Origin: Pseudomonas sp. dw_612
GTDB taxonomy: Bacteria; Pseudomonadota; Gammaproteobacteria; Pseudomonadales; Pseudomonadaceae
Length of the DNA stretch: 33,277 nt
Direction of reading: 5' to 3'
NCBI RefSeq assembly: GCF_018449725.1
Contig: NZ_JAAVVC010000033.1
Location: 1-33,277, forward strand
In this document: piece after piece, positions 7,854 to 15,369 of the stretch
How the letters are laid out: each line of letters starts with the position of its first letter
Position numbering within the stretch: position 1 is the stretch's first letter
Translations under genes and position numbers: made by a program
The notes under the pieces: model-generated
Told to the model about the DNA's origin: nothing
Database searches by the model: none
What the model saw: the letters and a program-made list of their open reading frames with translations, nothing else

Positions 7854-7869
7854 CTGTATGTATATACAG
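7854..7869 (-). promoter_or_regulatory. LexA (SOS) box upstream of the PLC-like operon
   Basis: CTGTATGTATATACAG has the CTGT-N8-ACAG form and matches the Pseudomonas LexA consensus CTGTATAAATATACAG at 14 of 16 positions. It is 41 bp from the PLC-like start and 182 bp from kdgD, so it most likely serves the minus-strand operon. On the minus strand TATATA inside the box can act as -10, with TCGACT 16 bp upstream as a weak -35; bound LexA would cover the promoter. Confidence 0.75.
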
Positions 7870-7952
7870 TTAAAATAAGCCTAGTCGAGAATCTTCCTAC
7901 GTCAAGAAATCACCTTGTCTGACTCAATTTCGCGGCCGGCGATGAAATGCAG

Positions 7953-7980
7953 TTGACGGTTATTTTTTAAGTTGTACGAT
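7953..7980 (+). promoter_or_regulatory. Candidate sigma-70 promoter of the kdgD operon
   Basis: -35 TTGACG (7953-7958), 16-bp spacer and -10 TACGAT (7975-7980). It lies 71 nt upstream of the kdgD ATG. The inverted repeat at 7969-7992 covers the -10. Confidence 0.55.
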
Positions 7981-7992
7981 GACCTACAACTT
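7969..7992 (+). promoter_or_regulatory. Palindromic operator at the kdgD promoter
   Basis: A perfect 8-bp inverted repeat AAGTTGTA / TACAACTT is separated by 8 bp (CGATGACC). Its left part contains GTTGTACGATGACC, shared with the promoter of the GntR regulator at 5332-5345. Overlap with the -10 box fits repression relieved by a sugar-acid effector. Confidence 0.65.
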
Positions 7993-8050
7993 CGGCGCAG
8001 GCTGAACGGTTTTTCTCACACATCACGTCGCTACTCAGGGTGTTCGAATA

Positions 8051-8962
8051 ATGAATCCACAAGAACTGAAGTCCATCCTCTCCTCCGGTCTGCTGTCCTT
8101 CCCGGTCACCGACTTCAATGCCCAGGGCGATTTCCATCGCGCTGGCTATATCAAACGTCTCGAATGGCTGGCCCCATACGGCGCCACGGCGCTGTTCGCC
8201 GCGGGCGGCACCGGTGAGTTTTTCTCTCTGGCGGCCAGCGAGTATTCGGAAATCATTAAGACTGCCGTCGACACTTGCGAAACCAGCGTGCCAATCCTGG
8301 CCGGCGTCGGCGGTTCGACTCGTCAAGCCATCGAATACGCTCAAGAAGCCGAGCGCCTGGGCGCCAAAGGTCTGTTGCTGCTGCCGCACTACCTGACCGA
8401 AGCCAGCCAGGACGGCGTTGCCGCCCACGTTGAAGCCGTGTGCAAATCGGTGAAAATCGGCGTGGTGGTCTACAACCGCAACGTTTGCCGCCTGACCGCT
8501 CCTTTGCTGGAACGCCTGGCCGAGCGCTGCCCGAACCTGATCGGCTACAAGGATGGCCTGGGCGATATCGAGCTGATGGTCTCGATCCGCCGTCGTCTCG
8601 GCGATCGCTTCAGCTACCTGGGCGGCTTGCCGACCGCCGAAGTCTACGCCGCGGCTTACAAGGCGCTGGGCGTACCGGTTTACTCCTCGGCGGTGTTCAA
8701 CTTCATCCCGAAAACCGCGATGGATTTCTACCACGCCATTGCCCGCGAAGATCACGCCACCGTTGGCAAGATCATCGACGACTTCTTCCTGCCGTATCTG
8801 GACATCCGTAACCGCAAGGCCGGTTACGCGGTGAGCATCGTCAAGGCCGGGGCAAAAATTGCCGGCTACGACGCAGGTCCAGTGCGTGCGCCGCTGACCG
8901 ATCTGACGGCCGAAGAGTACGAAATGCTCGCCGCGCTGATCGACAAGCAAGGTGCGCAGTAA
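8051..8962 (+). CDS. kdgD: 5-dehydro-4-deoxyglucarate dehydratase
   Basis: This 303-aa enzyme of the DHDPS/NAL (class I aldolase-like) family would convert 5-dehydro-4-deoxy-D-glucarate to 2-oxoglutarate semialdehyde, water and CO2 (EC 4.2.1.41). The family's carboxylate-binding motif GGTGEF is at 52-57, the catalytic tyrosine Tyr141 is in YNRN, and the Schiff-base Lys167 is in GYKDG. The length is normal. It is the first gene of the operon with the semialdehyde dehydrogenase, MFS permease and garD, giving a full route from galactarate to 2-oxoglutarate. The ribosome site is weak (CAGGGTG about nine bases upstream). An intrinsic terminator follows 19 nt after the stop. Confidence 0.95.
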   Translation: MNPQELKSILSSGLLSFPVTDFNAQGDFHRAGYIKRLEWLAPYGATALFAAGGTGEFFSLAASEYSEIIKTAVDTCETSVPILAGVGGSTRQAIEYAQEAERLGAKGLLLLPHYLTEASQDGVAAHVEAVCKSVKIGVVVYNRNVCRLTAPLLERLAERCPNLIGYKDGLGDIELMVSIRRRLGDRFSYLGGLPTAEVYAAAYKALGVPVYSSAVFNFIPKTAMDFYHAIAREDHATVGKIIDDFFLPYLDIRNRKAGYAVSIVKAGAKIAGYDAGPVRAPLTDLTAEEYEMLAALIDKQGAQ

Positions 8963-8981
8963 CCATCCCGATTAAATAAGG

Positions 8982-9005
8982 CCGCTGAGCAATCAGCGGT
9001 TTTTT
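8982..9005 (+). terminator. Intrinsic terminator inside the kdgD operon
   Basis: Stem CCGCTGA / TCAGCGG (8982-8988, 8993-8999), tetraloop GCAA, then six T. It ends six bases before the AGGAG of the next gene. Its form is that of an efficient terminator, so genes downstream probably depend on readthrough or another promoter. Confidence 0.85.
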
Positions 9006-9023
9006 GCGTGAGGAGAACATCCA

Positions 9024-10469
9024 GTGGCAGATGCAAAGCGCTTTGATAACTACATCAACGGTGAGTGGGTCGCGGGCAGTGAATACTGCGCCAACATCAA
9101 CCCGTCCGAACTGACCGATACCATCGGCAACTACGCCAAGGCTGATCTGGCCCAGGTCCACGCCGCCATCGACGCCGCCCGCGCTGCGTTCCCGGCGTGG
9201 TCGACCTCGGGCATTCAGGCTCGCCACGATTCGCTGGATAAAGTCGGCACCGAAATCCTCGCCCGTCGCGAAGAGCTCGGCACCTTGCTGGCCCGGGAAG
9301 AGGGCAAGACCCTGCCGGAAGCCATCGGCGAAGTGACCCGCGCCGGCAACATCTTCAAATTCTTCGCCGGTGAAACCCTGCGTCTGTCCGGCGATTACCT
9401 GCCGTCGGTGCGTCCGGGTGTGAACGTTGAAGTCACTCGCGAAGCCTTGGGCGTGGTTGGCCTGATCACCCCGTGGAACTTCCCGATCGCGATTCCTGCG
9501 TGGAAGATCGCCCCGGCCCTCGCCTACGGCAACTGCGTGGTCTTGAAACCGGCTGATCTGGTGCCGGGTTGTGCCTGGGCCCTGGCGGAAATCATCTCCC
9601 GCGCAGGCTTCCCAGCCGGCGTGTTCAACCTGGTGATGGGCAGCGGTCGTGTGGTTGGCGATGCGCTGGTGCAGAGCCCGAAAGTCGACGGCATCAGCTT
9701 CACCGGTTCCGTGGGTGTCGGTCGTCAGATCGCTGTCAGCTGCGTGTCGCGCCAAGCGAAAGTGCAGCTGGAAATGGGCGGCAAGAACCCGCAGATCATT
9801 CTCGACGACGCCGACCTGAAACAAGCGGTCGAGCTGTCGGTACAGAGCGCGTTCTACTCCACCGGCCAGCGTTGCACCGCGTCGAGCCGCTTCATCGTCA
9901 CCGCCGGGATTCACGACAAATTCGTCGAAGCCGTGGCCGAGCGCATGAAGTCGATCAAGGTCGGCCACGCGCTGAAGACCGGCACTGACATCGGTCCGGT
10001 CGTCTCGCAAGCTCAGCTGGAACAGGACTTGAAGTACATCGATATCGGCCAGTCCGAAGGTGCACGTCTGGTCAGCGGCGGTGGCTTGGTGACTTGCGAT
10101 ACCGAAGGCTACTACCTCGCCCCGACGCTGTTTGCCGACAGCGAAGCGGCGATGCGCATCAGCCGTGAAGAAATCTTCGGCCCGGTGGCCAACGTGGTTC
10201 GCGTCGCGGATTACGAAGCGGCACTGGCTATGGCCAACGACACCGAGTTCGGTCTGTCGGCGGGCATCGCCACCACGTCGTTGAAGTACGCCAACCACTT
10301 CAAACGCCACTCCCAGGCCGGGATGGTGATGGTCAACCTGCCAACCGCCGGCGTGGATTACCACGTTCCGTTCGGTGGGCGTAAAGGTTCATCCTATGGT
10401 TCCCGCGAGCAAGGTCGCTACGCGCAAGAGTTCTACACGGTCGTGAAGACCAGCTACATCGGTTCCTGA
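9024..10469 (+). CDS. 2-oxoglutarate semialdehyde dehydrogenase (aldehyde dehydrogenase family)
   Basis: This 481-aa NAD(P)-dependent aldehyde dehydrogenase would oxidise 2,5-dioxopentanoate to 2-oxoglutarate (EC 1.2.1.26), the step after KdgD. Active-site features: Asn152 in PWNFP, Lys175 in LKPA, Glu250 in LEMGGKNP and nucleophile Cys284 in GQRCTAS. The start is GTG at 9024, with AGGAG nine bases upstream; no ATG fits that ribosome site as well. The function is assigned mainly from position between kdgD and garD; related succinate-semialdehyde dehydrogenases have the same motifs. An intrinsic terminator separates it from kdgD and a long palindrome follows it. Confidence 0.9.
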   Translation: MADAKRFDNYINGEWVAGSEYCANINPSELTDTIGNYAKADLAQVHAAIDAARAAFPAWSTSGIQARHDSLDKVGTEILARREELGTLLAREEGKTLPEAIGEVTRAGNIFKFFAGETLRLSGDYLPSVRPGVNVEVTREALGVVGLITPWNFPIAIPAWKIAPALAYGNCVVLKPADLVPGCAWALAEIISRAGFPAGVFNLVMGSGRVVGDALVQSPKVDGISFTGSVGVGRQIAVSCVSRQAKVQLEMGGKNPQIILDDADLKQAVELSVQSAFYSTGQRCTASSRFIVTAGIHDKFVEAVAERMKSIKVGHALKTGTDIGPVVSQAQLEQDLKYIDIGQSEGARLVSGGGLVTCDTEGYYLAPTLFADSEAAMRISREEIFGPVANVVRVADYEAALAMANDTEFGLSAGIATTSLKYANHFKRHSQAGMVMVNLPTAGVDYHVPFGGRKGSSYGSREQGRYAQEFYTVVKTSYIGS

Positions 10470-10474
10470 TACAT

Positions 10475-10496
10475 CGCGGTATCCCCGGATACCGCG
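10475..10496 (+). other. Short perfect hairpin after the dehydrogenase gene
   Basis: CGCGGTATCC / GGATACCGCG with a 2-nt apex starts 5 nt past the stop. No T run follows, so it is not a canonical terminator; it may protect the 3' end of the message. Confidence 0.5.
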
Positions 10497-10517
10497 CCCC
10501 TGCTGGCCTATAGGACC

Positions 10518-10616
10518 GTAGGAGCTGTCGAGTGAAACGAGGCTGCGATCTTTTGATCTTGTTTTTAAAGATCAAGATCAAAAGATCGCAGCCTCGTTTC
10601 ACTCGACAGCTCCTAC
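10518..10616. repeat. 99-bp near-perfect palindrome (GTAGGAGCTG-type REP pair)
   Basis: Two exact 43-bp inverted arms (10518-10560, 10574-10616) surround a 13-nt loop. The arms begin GTAGGAGCTGTCGAGTGAAA and end in GATCTTTTGATCTT. The same class, with shorter arms, is at 29440-29518 and 31879-31969. It sits inside the operon between the dehydrogenase and the permease and would form a very stable RNA hairpin. Confidence 0.92.
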
Positions 10617-10678
10617 AGTCCGGCAGGGAACACCACGATTCACCCGCGCATAAAAATAATCAGTGGGAGTACATCTAC

Positions 10679-12043
10679 ATGCAAGCGACCAAGCCGACCC
10701 ACGTCCGCTATTTGATTTTGCTCATGCTTTTCCTGGTGACCACGATCAACTACGCCGACCGGGCCACTATCGCCATCGCGGGCTCCAGCCTGCAAAAAGA
10801 CCTCGGCATCGACGCGGTTACCCTTGGCTACATCTTCTCTGCATTCGGTTGGGCCTACGTGGCCGGGCAAATACCCGGTGGCTGGCTGCTTGACCGTTTC
10901 GGCTCGAAAAAAATCTATGCGCTGAGCATCTTCACCTGGTCACTGTTCACCGTGTTACAGGGTTATGTCGGTGAGTTCGGCATGTCCACGGCCATCGTGG
11001 CGCTGTTCATGCTGCGCTTCCTGGTGGGCCTGGCCGAAGCGCCATCCTTCCCCGGCAACGCTCGCATCGTCGCGGCCTGGTTCCCGACCGCTGAGCGCGG
11101 CACGGCCTCGGCGATCTTCAACTCGGCGCAATACTTTGCCACCGTGTTGTTTGCACCGCTGATGGGCTGGATCGTCTACACCTTCGGCTGGCAGCATGTG
11201 TTTGTGGTGATGGGCGGCATCGGCATCGTGTTCTCGCTGATCTGGCTGAAAGTGATCCACAGCCCGCGCCAGCACCCGATGATCAACGAGGCCGAGTTCA
11301 AGCACATCGCCGACAACGGCGGCATGGTCGATATGGACCAGGACAAAGGCAAAGGCAAAAAGGTTGACGGTCCGAAGTGGGACTACATCCGCCAGTTGCT
11401 GACCAACCGCATGATGCTCGGCGTGTACCTGGGCCAGTACTGCATCAACGGCATTACCTACTTCTTCCTGACCTGGTTCCCGGTGTACCTGGTGCAAGAA
11501 CGCGGCATGACCATTCTCAAGGCCGGTTTCATTGCCTCTCTGCCGGCGATCTGCGGCTTTATCGGTGGGGTGCTCGGCGGGGTGATTTCCGATTACCTGC
11601 TGCGCAAGGGCCATTCCCTGACCTTCGCCCGCAAGGCGCCGATCATTGCCGGTTTGCTGGTGTCCAGCAGCATCGTCGCGTGCAACTACGTGGACATCGA
11701 ATGGATGGTGGTCGGCTTCATGGCCCTGGCATTCTTCGGTAAAGGCGTGGGCGCACTGGGCTGGGCGGTTGTTTCGGACACCTCGCCTAAACAGATCGCC
11801 GGTTTGAGTGGCGGCCTGTTCAACATGTTCGGCAACATCGCGTCGATCACCACGCCGATCGTCATCGGCTACATCATCAGTGCCACCGGTTCGTTCAAAT
11901 GGGCACTGGTGTTTGTCGGTTGCAACGCGCTGGTCGCCGTATTCAGCTATCTGGTGATCGTGGGTCCGATCAAACGCGTGGTATTGAAAGAGCCACCAAG
12001 CACCGGTCCTGAACTGACCAAATTATCTGAAGCGCATTCCTGA
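10679..12043 (+). CDS. MFS sugar-acid permease (anion:cation symporter family, GudP/GarP-like)
   Basis: This 454-aa 12-helix inner-membrane transporter probably takes up galactarate and/or glucarate with protons. The ACS-family signature NYADRATIAIA is at 24-34. MFS motif A GGWLLDRFGSKK (67-78) lies between helices 2 and 3. A charged central loop (about 200-235, KGKGKKVDG) separates the halves. The start at 10679 has GGGAG nine bases upstream; an in-frame ATG at 10532 lies within the palindromic repeat and adds 49 residues without family character. garD follows after 11 nt, so the two are co-translated. Substrate is inferred from context. Confidence 0.88.
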   Translation: MQATKPTHVRYLILLMLFLVTTINYADRATIAIAGSSLQKDLGIDAVTLGYIFSAFGWAYVAGQIPGGWLLDRFGSKKIYALSIFTWSLFTVLQGYVGEFGMSTAIVALFMLRFLVGLAEAPSFPGNARIVAAWFPTAERGTASAIFNSAQYFATVLFAPLMGWIVYTFGWQHVFVVMGGIGIVFSLIWLKVIHSPRQHPMINEAEFKHIADNGGMVDMDQDKGKGKKVDGPKWDYIRQLLTNRMMLGVYLGQYCINGITYFFLTWFPVYLVQERGMTILKAGFIASLPAICGFIGGVLGGVISDYLLRKGHSLTFARKAPIIAGLLVSSSIVACNYVDIEWMVVGFMALAFFGKGVGALGWAVVSDTSPKQIAGLSGGLFNMFGNIASITTPIVIGYIISATGSFKWALVFVGCNALVAVFSYLVIVGPIKRVVLKEPPSTGPELTKLSEAHS

Positions 12044-12054
12044 GGAGCGGCGTC

Positions 12055-13608
12055 ATGCAGTTGATTGAACATTCCGACTCGCCGCGCTACATCCGTCTGC
12101 ACGAGCGGGACAATGTGGTGATCGTGGTCAACGACCAGGGCGTGCCGGCCGGCACCGAATTCCCGGATGGTCTGGTGACGGTGGATTTTGTGCCGCAGAG
12201 CCATAAGGTCACCCTCGAGGACATTCCGGAGGGCGGTCAGGTGATTCGTTACGGCCAGACCATCGGCTACGCCTTGCAGCCGATTCCGCGCGGCAGTTGG
12301 GTCAAGGAAGATCAACTGCGCATGCCCACCGCGCCACCGCTGGACAGCCTGCCGCTGTCCACCGATGTGCCGGCGGCGCAGACACCGCTGGAAGGCTTCA
12401 CCTTCGAGGGTTATCGCAACGCCGACGGCACCGTTGGCACGCGCAATATTCTCGGGATTACCACGACCGTGCAGTGCGTTACCGGGGTGCTGGATCATGC
12501 GGTCAAGCGCATCAAGGACGAGTTGTTGCCGCTGTATCCGAACGTCGATGACGTGGTGGCGCTGACCCACAGTTACGGCTGTGGCGTGGCGATCACCGCC
12601 ACCGACGCGTACATCCCGATTCGCACTGTGCGTAACCTGGCGCGCAACCCGAACCTGGGCGGCGAAGCCTTGGTCATCAGCCTGGGTTGCGAGAAATTGC
12701 AGGCCGGGCAGGTGATGCACGACAACGACAGCTCGGTGGATTTGAGCGAGCCGTGGCTGTATCGCTTGCAGGATTCGAGTCACGGTTTTACCGAGATGAT
12801 CGAGCAGATCATGGCGCTGGCCGAAACCCGTTTGAAGAAGCTTGACCAACGCCGCCGGGAAACCGTGCCGGCGTCCGAGCTGATCCTGGGCATGCAGTGC
12901 GGTGGCAGTGATGCGTTTTCTGGCATCACCGCCAACCCGGCGCTGGGTTATGCCTCGGACCTGTTGCTGCGGGCCGGTGCGACGGTGATGTTTTCCGAAG
13001 TCACCGAAGTGCGCGATGCGATTTACCTGCTGACCTCCCGTGCCGAAACCAAAGAAGTCGCCGAGGAGCTGGTGCGGGAAATGGACTGGTACGACCGTTA
13101 CCTGGCCAAGGGCGAAGCGGATCGCAGCGCCAACACCACGCCGGGGAACAAGAAGGGCGGGTTGTCTAACATTGTCGAGAAATCATTGGGTTCGATCGTC
13201 AAATCCGGCAGCAGCGCGATCAATGGCGTACTCGGCCCTGGTGAACGCTTCAAGCGCAAAGGCCTGATCTTCTGCGCGACCCCGGCCAGTGATTTTGTCT
13301 GCGGGACGTTGCAGCTGGCGGCGGGGATGAACCTGCACGTGTTCACCACCGGGCGCGGTACGCCGTATGGTCTGGCGATGGCGCCGGTGGTCAAGGTGTC
13401 GACCCGGACTGAACTGGCGCAGCGCTGGCCGGATTTGATCGACATCGACGCCGGGCGGATTGCCACCGGGCGGGCGTCAATCGAGGAGCTGGGTTGGGAG
13501 TTGTTTCACTACTACCTGGACGTGGCCAGCGGCAAGAAACAGACGTGGGCCGAGCAGCACAAACTGCATAACGACATTACCTTGTTCAACCCGGCGCCGA
13601 TTACCTGA
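12055..13608 (+). CDS. garD: Galactarate dehydratase
   Basis: This 517-aa member of the UxaA/GarD family would dehydrate meso-galactarate to 5-dehydro-4-deoxyglucarate (EC 4.2.1.42), the KdgD substrate. It has the small N-terminal SAF-like domain (about 10-90), then the catalytic region with GYRNADGTVGTRN (119-131), HSYGCGVA, SLGCEKLQ and MQCGGSDAFSG, and a C-terminal part with TGRGTPYGLA. The conserved Cys/His-containing motifs fit the metal-dependent (Fe or Ca) enzyme. TGAGGAG upstream of the ATG is a strong ribosome site. It is the last gene of the operon; an inverted-repeat element follows the stop by 25 nt. Confidence 0.95.
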   Translation: MQLIEHSDSPRYIRLHERDNVVIVVNDQGVPAGTEFPDGLVTVDFVPQSHKVTLEDIPEGGQVIRYGQTIGYALQPIPRGSWVKEDQLRMPTAPPLDSLPLSTDVPAAQTPLEGFTFEGYRNADGTVGTRNILGITTTVQCVTGVLDHAVKRIKDELLPLYPNVDDVVALTHSYGCGVAITATDAYIPIRTVRNLARNPNLGGEALVISLGCEKLQAGQVMHDNDSSVDLSEPWLYRLQDSSHGFTEMIEQIMALAETRLKKLDQRRRETVPASELILGMQCGGSDAFSGITANPALGYASDLLLRAGATVMFSEVTEVRDAIYLLTSRAETKEVAEELVREMDWYDRYLAKGEADRSANTTPGNKKGGLSNIVEKSLGSIVKSGSSAINGVLGPGERFKRKGLIFCATPASDFVCGTLQLAAGMNLHVFTTGRGTPYGLAMAPVVKVSTRTELAQRWPDLIDIDAGRIATGRASIEELGWELFHYYLDVASGKKQTWAEQHKLHNDITLFNPAPIT

Positions 13609-13633
13609 GGGTTAGGTGTCAGATTCAAAATCG

Positions 13634-13796
13634 CCCCCTCACCCCAACCCTCTCCCCAAAGGGGAGAGGGGGAAAGGGGGCAGATTTCTATGCTTTTCAA
13701 ACCTGAGTTCGGCTCGTGATTTCAGGTCGACGTAGCTCTAAGAACACCTCGGTCAGTCCCCTCGCCCCTTTGGGGAGAGGGTTAGGGTGAGGGGGG
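13634..13796. repeat. Inverted-repeat element (CCCTCACCCCAACCCTCTCC type)
   Basis: 31-bp arms at 13634-13664 and 13766-13796 are inverted copies differing at one base, around a ~100-bp spacer. Each arm contains its own small palindrome CCCC-AAA/TTT-GGGG. It is a MITE- or REPIN-like intergenic repeat of a kind seen in many proteobacteria. It fills most of the 282-bp gap between garD and the AEC permease; no gene is visible there. Confidence 0.85.
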
Positions 13797-13890
13797 TTCT
13801 AACTGACACGAAAGATCCAATGCGGCTTTCGCGCCATGGGTGGCTTATCATTCGCCCTTTAATGACGCCCACCCCAAGGTCCCCTCCGGC

Positions 13891-14832
13891 ATGCTGGCAA
13901 TCTTCCTCGAAACCCTGAACATCACCGCGCCGGTGTTTGCCATGCTGTTTCTGGGTGTGCTGCTCAAGCGCATCGACTGGATCAACGACAACTTCATCCA
14001 CACTGCCTCGGCCCTGGTGTTCAACGTCACCATGCCGGCGTTGCTGTTTCTGGGCATTCTGCATGCCGACCTGCATGCGGCGTTGCAACCGGCGCTGCTG
14101 ATCTATTTCTCGCTGGCCACCCTGGTGAGTTTTGCCGGGGCCTGGGGCTGGGCGATCTGGAAGTGTCCGCGAGAGGATCGGGGCATTTACACCCAAGGCG
14201 CGTTTCGCGGCAACAATGGTGTCATCGGCCTGGCGCTGGCGGCGAGCATGTATGGCGATTACGGGATTTCCCTCGGGGCGATTCTCGCGGCGCTGGTCAT
14301 CCTGTTCTACAACACCCTCTCGACCATCGTGCTGGCGGTGTACAGCCCGGTGATCAAGTCCGATCCGTGGAGCATCTGCAAAAGCGTGTTCAGCAACCCG
14401 CTGATCATCAGCGTGTTTGCGGCGGCGCCGTTTGCGTATTTCAAACTCAGTTTGCCGGGGTGGCTGGAAACCTCTGGCCAGTATTTGGCGCAAACCACCT
14501 TGCCGCTGGCGTTGATCTGCATCGGCGGCACTTTGTCGCTGGCGGCGTTGCGCAAGAGTGGCAGCATGGCGCTGAGTTCAAGCCTGGTAAAGATGATCGG
14601 CCTGCCGGTGCTGGCGACCGTTGGCGCGTGGTTGTGGGGCTTTCGCGGGGCGGAGTTGGGGATTCTGTTTCTGTACTTCGGCAGCCCGACGGCGGCGGCG
14701 AGTTTTGTCATGGCGCGCCAGGCGAATGGCAACCATGAACTGGCGGCGGCGATTATTGTGATCACCACGTTGATGGCGGCGATCACCACCAATGTCGGGA
14801 TTTTTGTGTTGCAGTGGGGTGGGTGGATCTAG
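13891..14832 (+). CDS. AEC-family permease (auxin efflux carrier-like)
   Basis: This 313-aa integral membrane protein of the Mem_trans (auxin efflux carrier) family in bacteria often carries organic acids such as malate or malonate. About ten hydrophobic helices cover the whole length, with the family-type half-site FRGNNGVIGLAL (about 106-117) and a C-terminal region FGSPTAAASFVMA. The start at MLAIFLETLNITAP puts helix 1 at the N terminus; a start 17 residues upstream has no better ribosome site. The substrate cannot be told from sequence, and neighbours give no strong hint, though an acid transporter would suit the adjacent sugar-acid block. Confidence 0.85.
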   Translation: MLAIFLETLNITAPVFAMLFLGVLLKRIDWINDNFIHTASALVFNVTMPALLFLGILHADLHAALQPALLIYFSLATLVSFAGAWGWAIWKCPREDRGIYTQGAFRGNNGVIGLALAASMYGDYGISLGAILAALVILFYNTLSTIVLAVYSPVIKSDPWSICKSVFSNPLIISVFAAAPFAYFKLSLPGWLETSGQYLAQTTLPLALICIGGTLSLAALRKSGSMALSSSLVKMIGLPVLATVGAWLWGFRGAELGILFLYFGSPTAAASFVMARQANGNHELAAAIIVITTLMAAITTNVGIFVLQWGGWI

Positions 14833-14861
14833 CTTCAGGATTTGCAGGGGCCTTCAGGGCC

Positions 14862-14957
14862 TCTTCGCGAGCAAGCCCGCTCCCACATGGGATCTCCGGT
14901 GGACACAAAATTTGTGTACGACTCGATCCACTGTGGGAGCGGGCTTGCTCGCGAAGA
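14862..14957. repeat. REPIN
   Basis: Inverted core at 14865-14886 and forward core at 14933-14954. The spacer contains the palindrome ACACAAAATTTGTGT. It lies between the convergent AEC permease and PcaC-like genes. Confidence 0.9.
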
Positions 14958-14988
14958 CGGCAGGCCAGTCGCTAGAGATTTCGATGAT

Positions 14989-15369
14989 TTACTCAGGCTT
15001 CTGGTAGGTATCGATCACTTCCTGCGCCGCCCGAAACGCGTCAATCGCCGCCGGTACGCCGGCATACACCGCGCAATGCAGCAGAGCCTCGCGGATCTCT
15101 TCCACGGTGCAGCCATTGTTCAACGCGCCGCGCACATGGCCTTTCAACTCTTGCGGGCACTTCAGCGCGGTCAGCGCGGCGAGGGTGATCAGGCTGCGGG
15201 TTTTCAGCGACAGCCCTTCGCGATTCCAGACGCTGCCCCAGGCGTGTTCGTTGACGAAATCCTGCAGCGGCTGGCTGAACTCGGTGGCATTGCCCAGCGC
15301 CCGGTCGACGAAGGCATCGCCCATCACTTGGCGGCGGACTTCAACGCCGGGTTTTTTGTGGTCGGTCAT
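14989..15369 (-). CDS. 4-carboxymuconolactone decarboxylase family protein (PcaC-like)
   Basis: This 126-aa alpha-helical protein of the CMD/AhpD-like fold resembles PcaC of the protocatechuate pathway (EC 4.1.1.44) along its full length. Visible family segments include RRQVMGDAFVDRAL, HAWGSVWNREGLS, TRSLITLAALTAL, LKGHVRGALNNG and YAGVPAAIDAF. The usual pca genes are not beside it, so this may be a paralogue with a different substrate. Its ATG overlaps the stop of the upstream exchanger gene by 4 nt (ATGA), so the two are translationally coupled. Cys96 (HCAVYAG) is the only cysteine in the CMD core besides Cys75, so an AhpD-type CxxC pair is absent. Confidence 0.85.
   Translation of the reverse strand: MTDHKKPGVEVRRQVMGDAFVDRALGNATEFSQPLQDFVNEHAWGSVWNREGLSLKTRSLITLAALTALKCPQELKGHVRGALNNGCTVEEIREALLHCAVYAGVPAAIDAFRAAQEVIDTYQKPE

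Noticed and set aside
7814..8050. LexA box as a regulator of kdgD
   Set aside because: It is 182 bp from kdgD and upstream of that gene's own promoter, whereas it overlaps the promoter region of the opposite operon.
10532..10678. Extended N terminus of the MFS permease
   Set aside because: The 49 extra codons lie in a palindromic repeat; the ATG at 10679 has a ribosome site and begins the family-like sequence.
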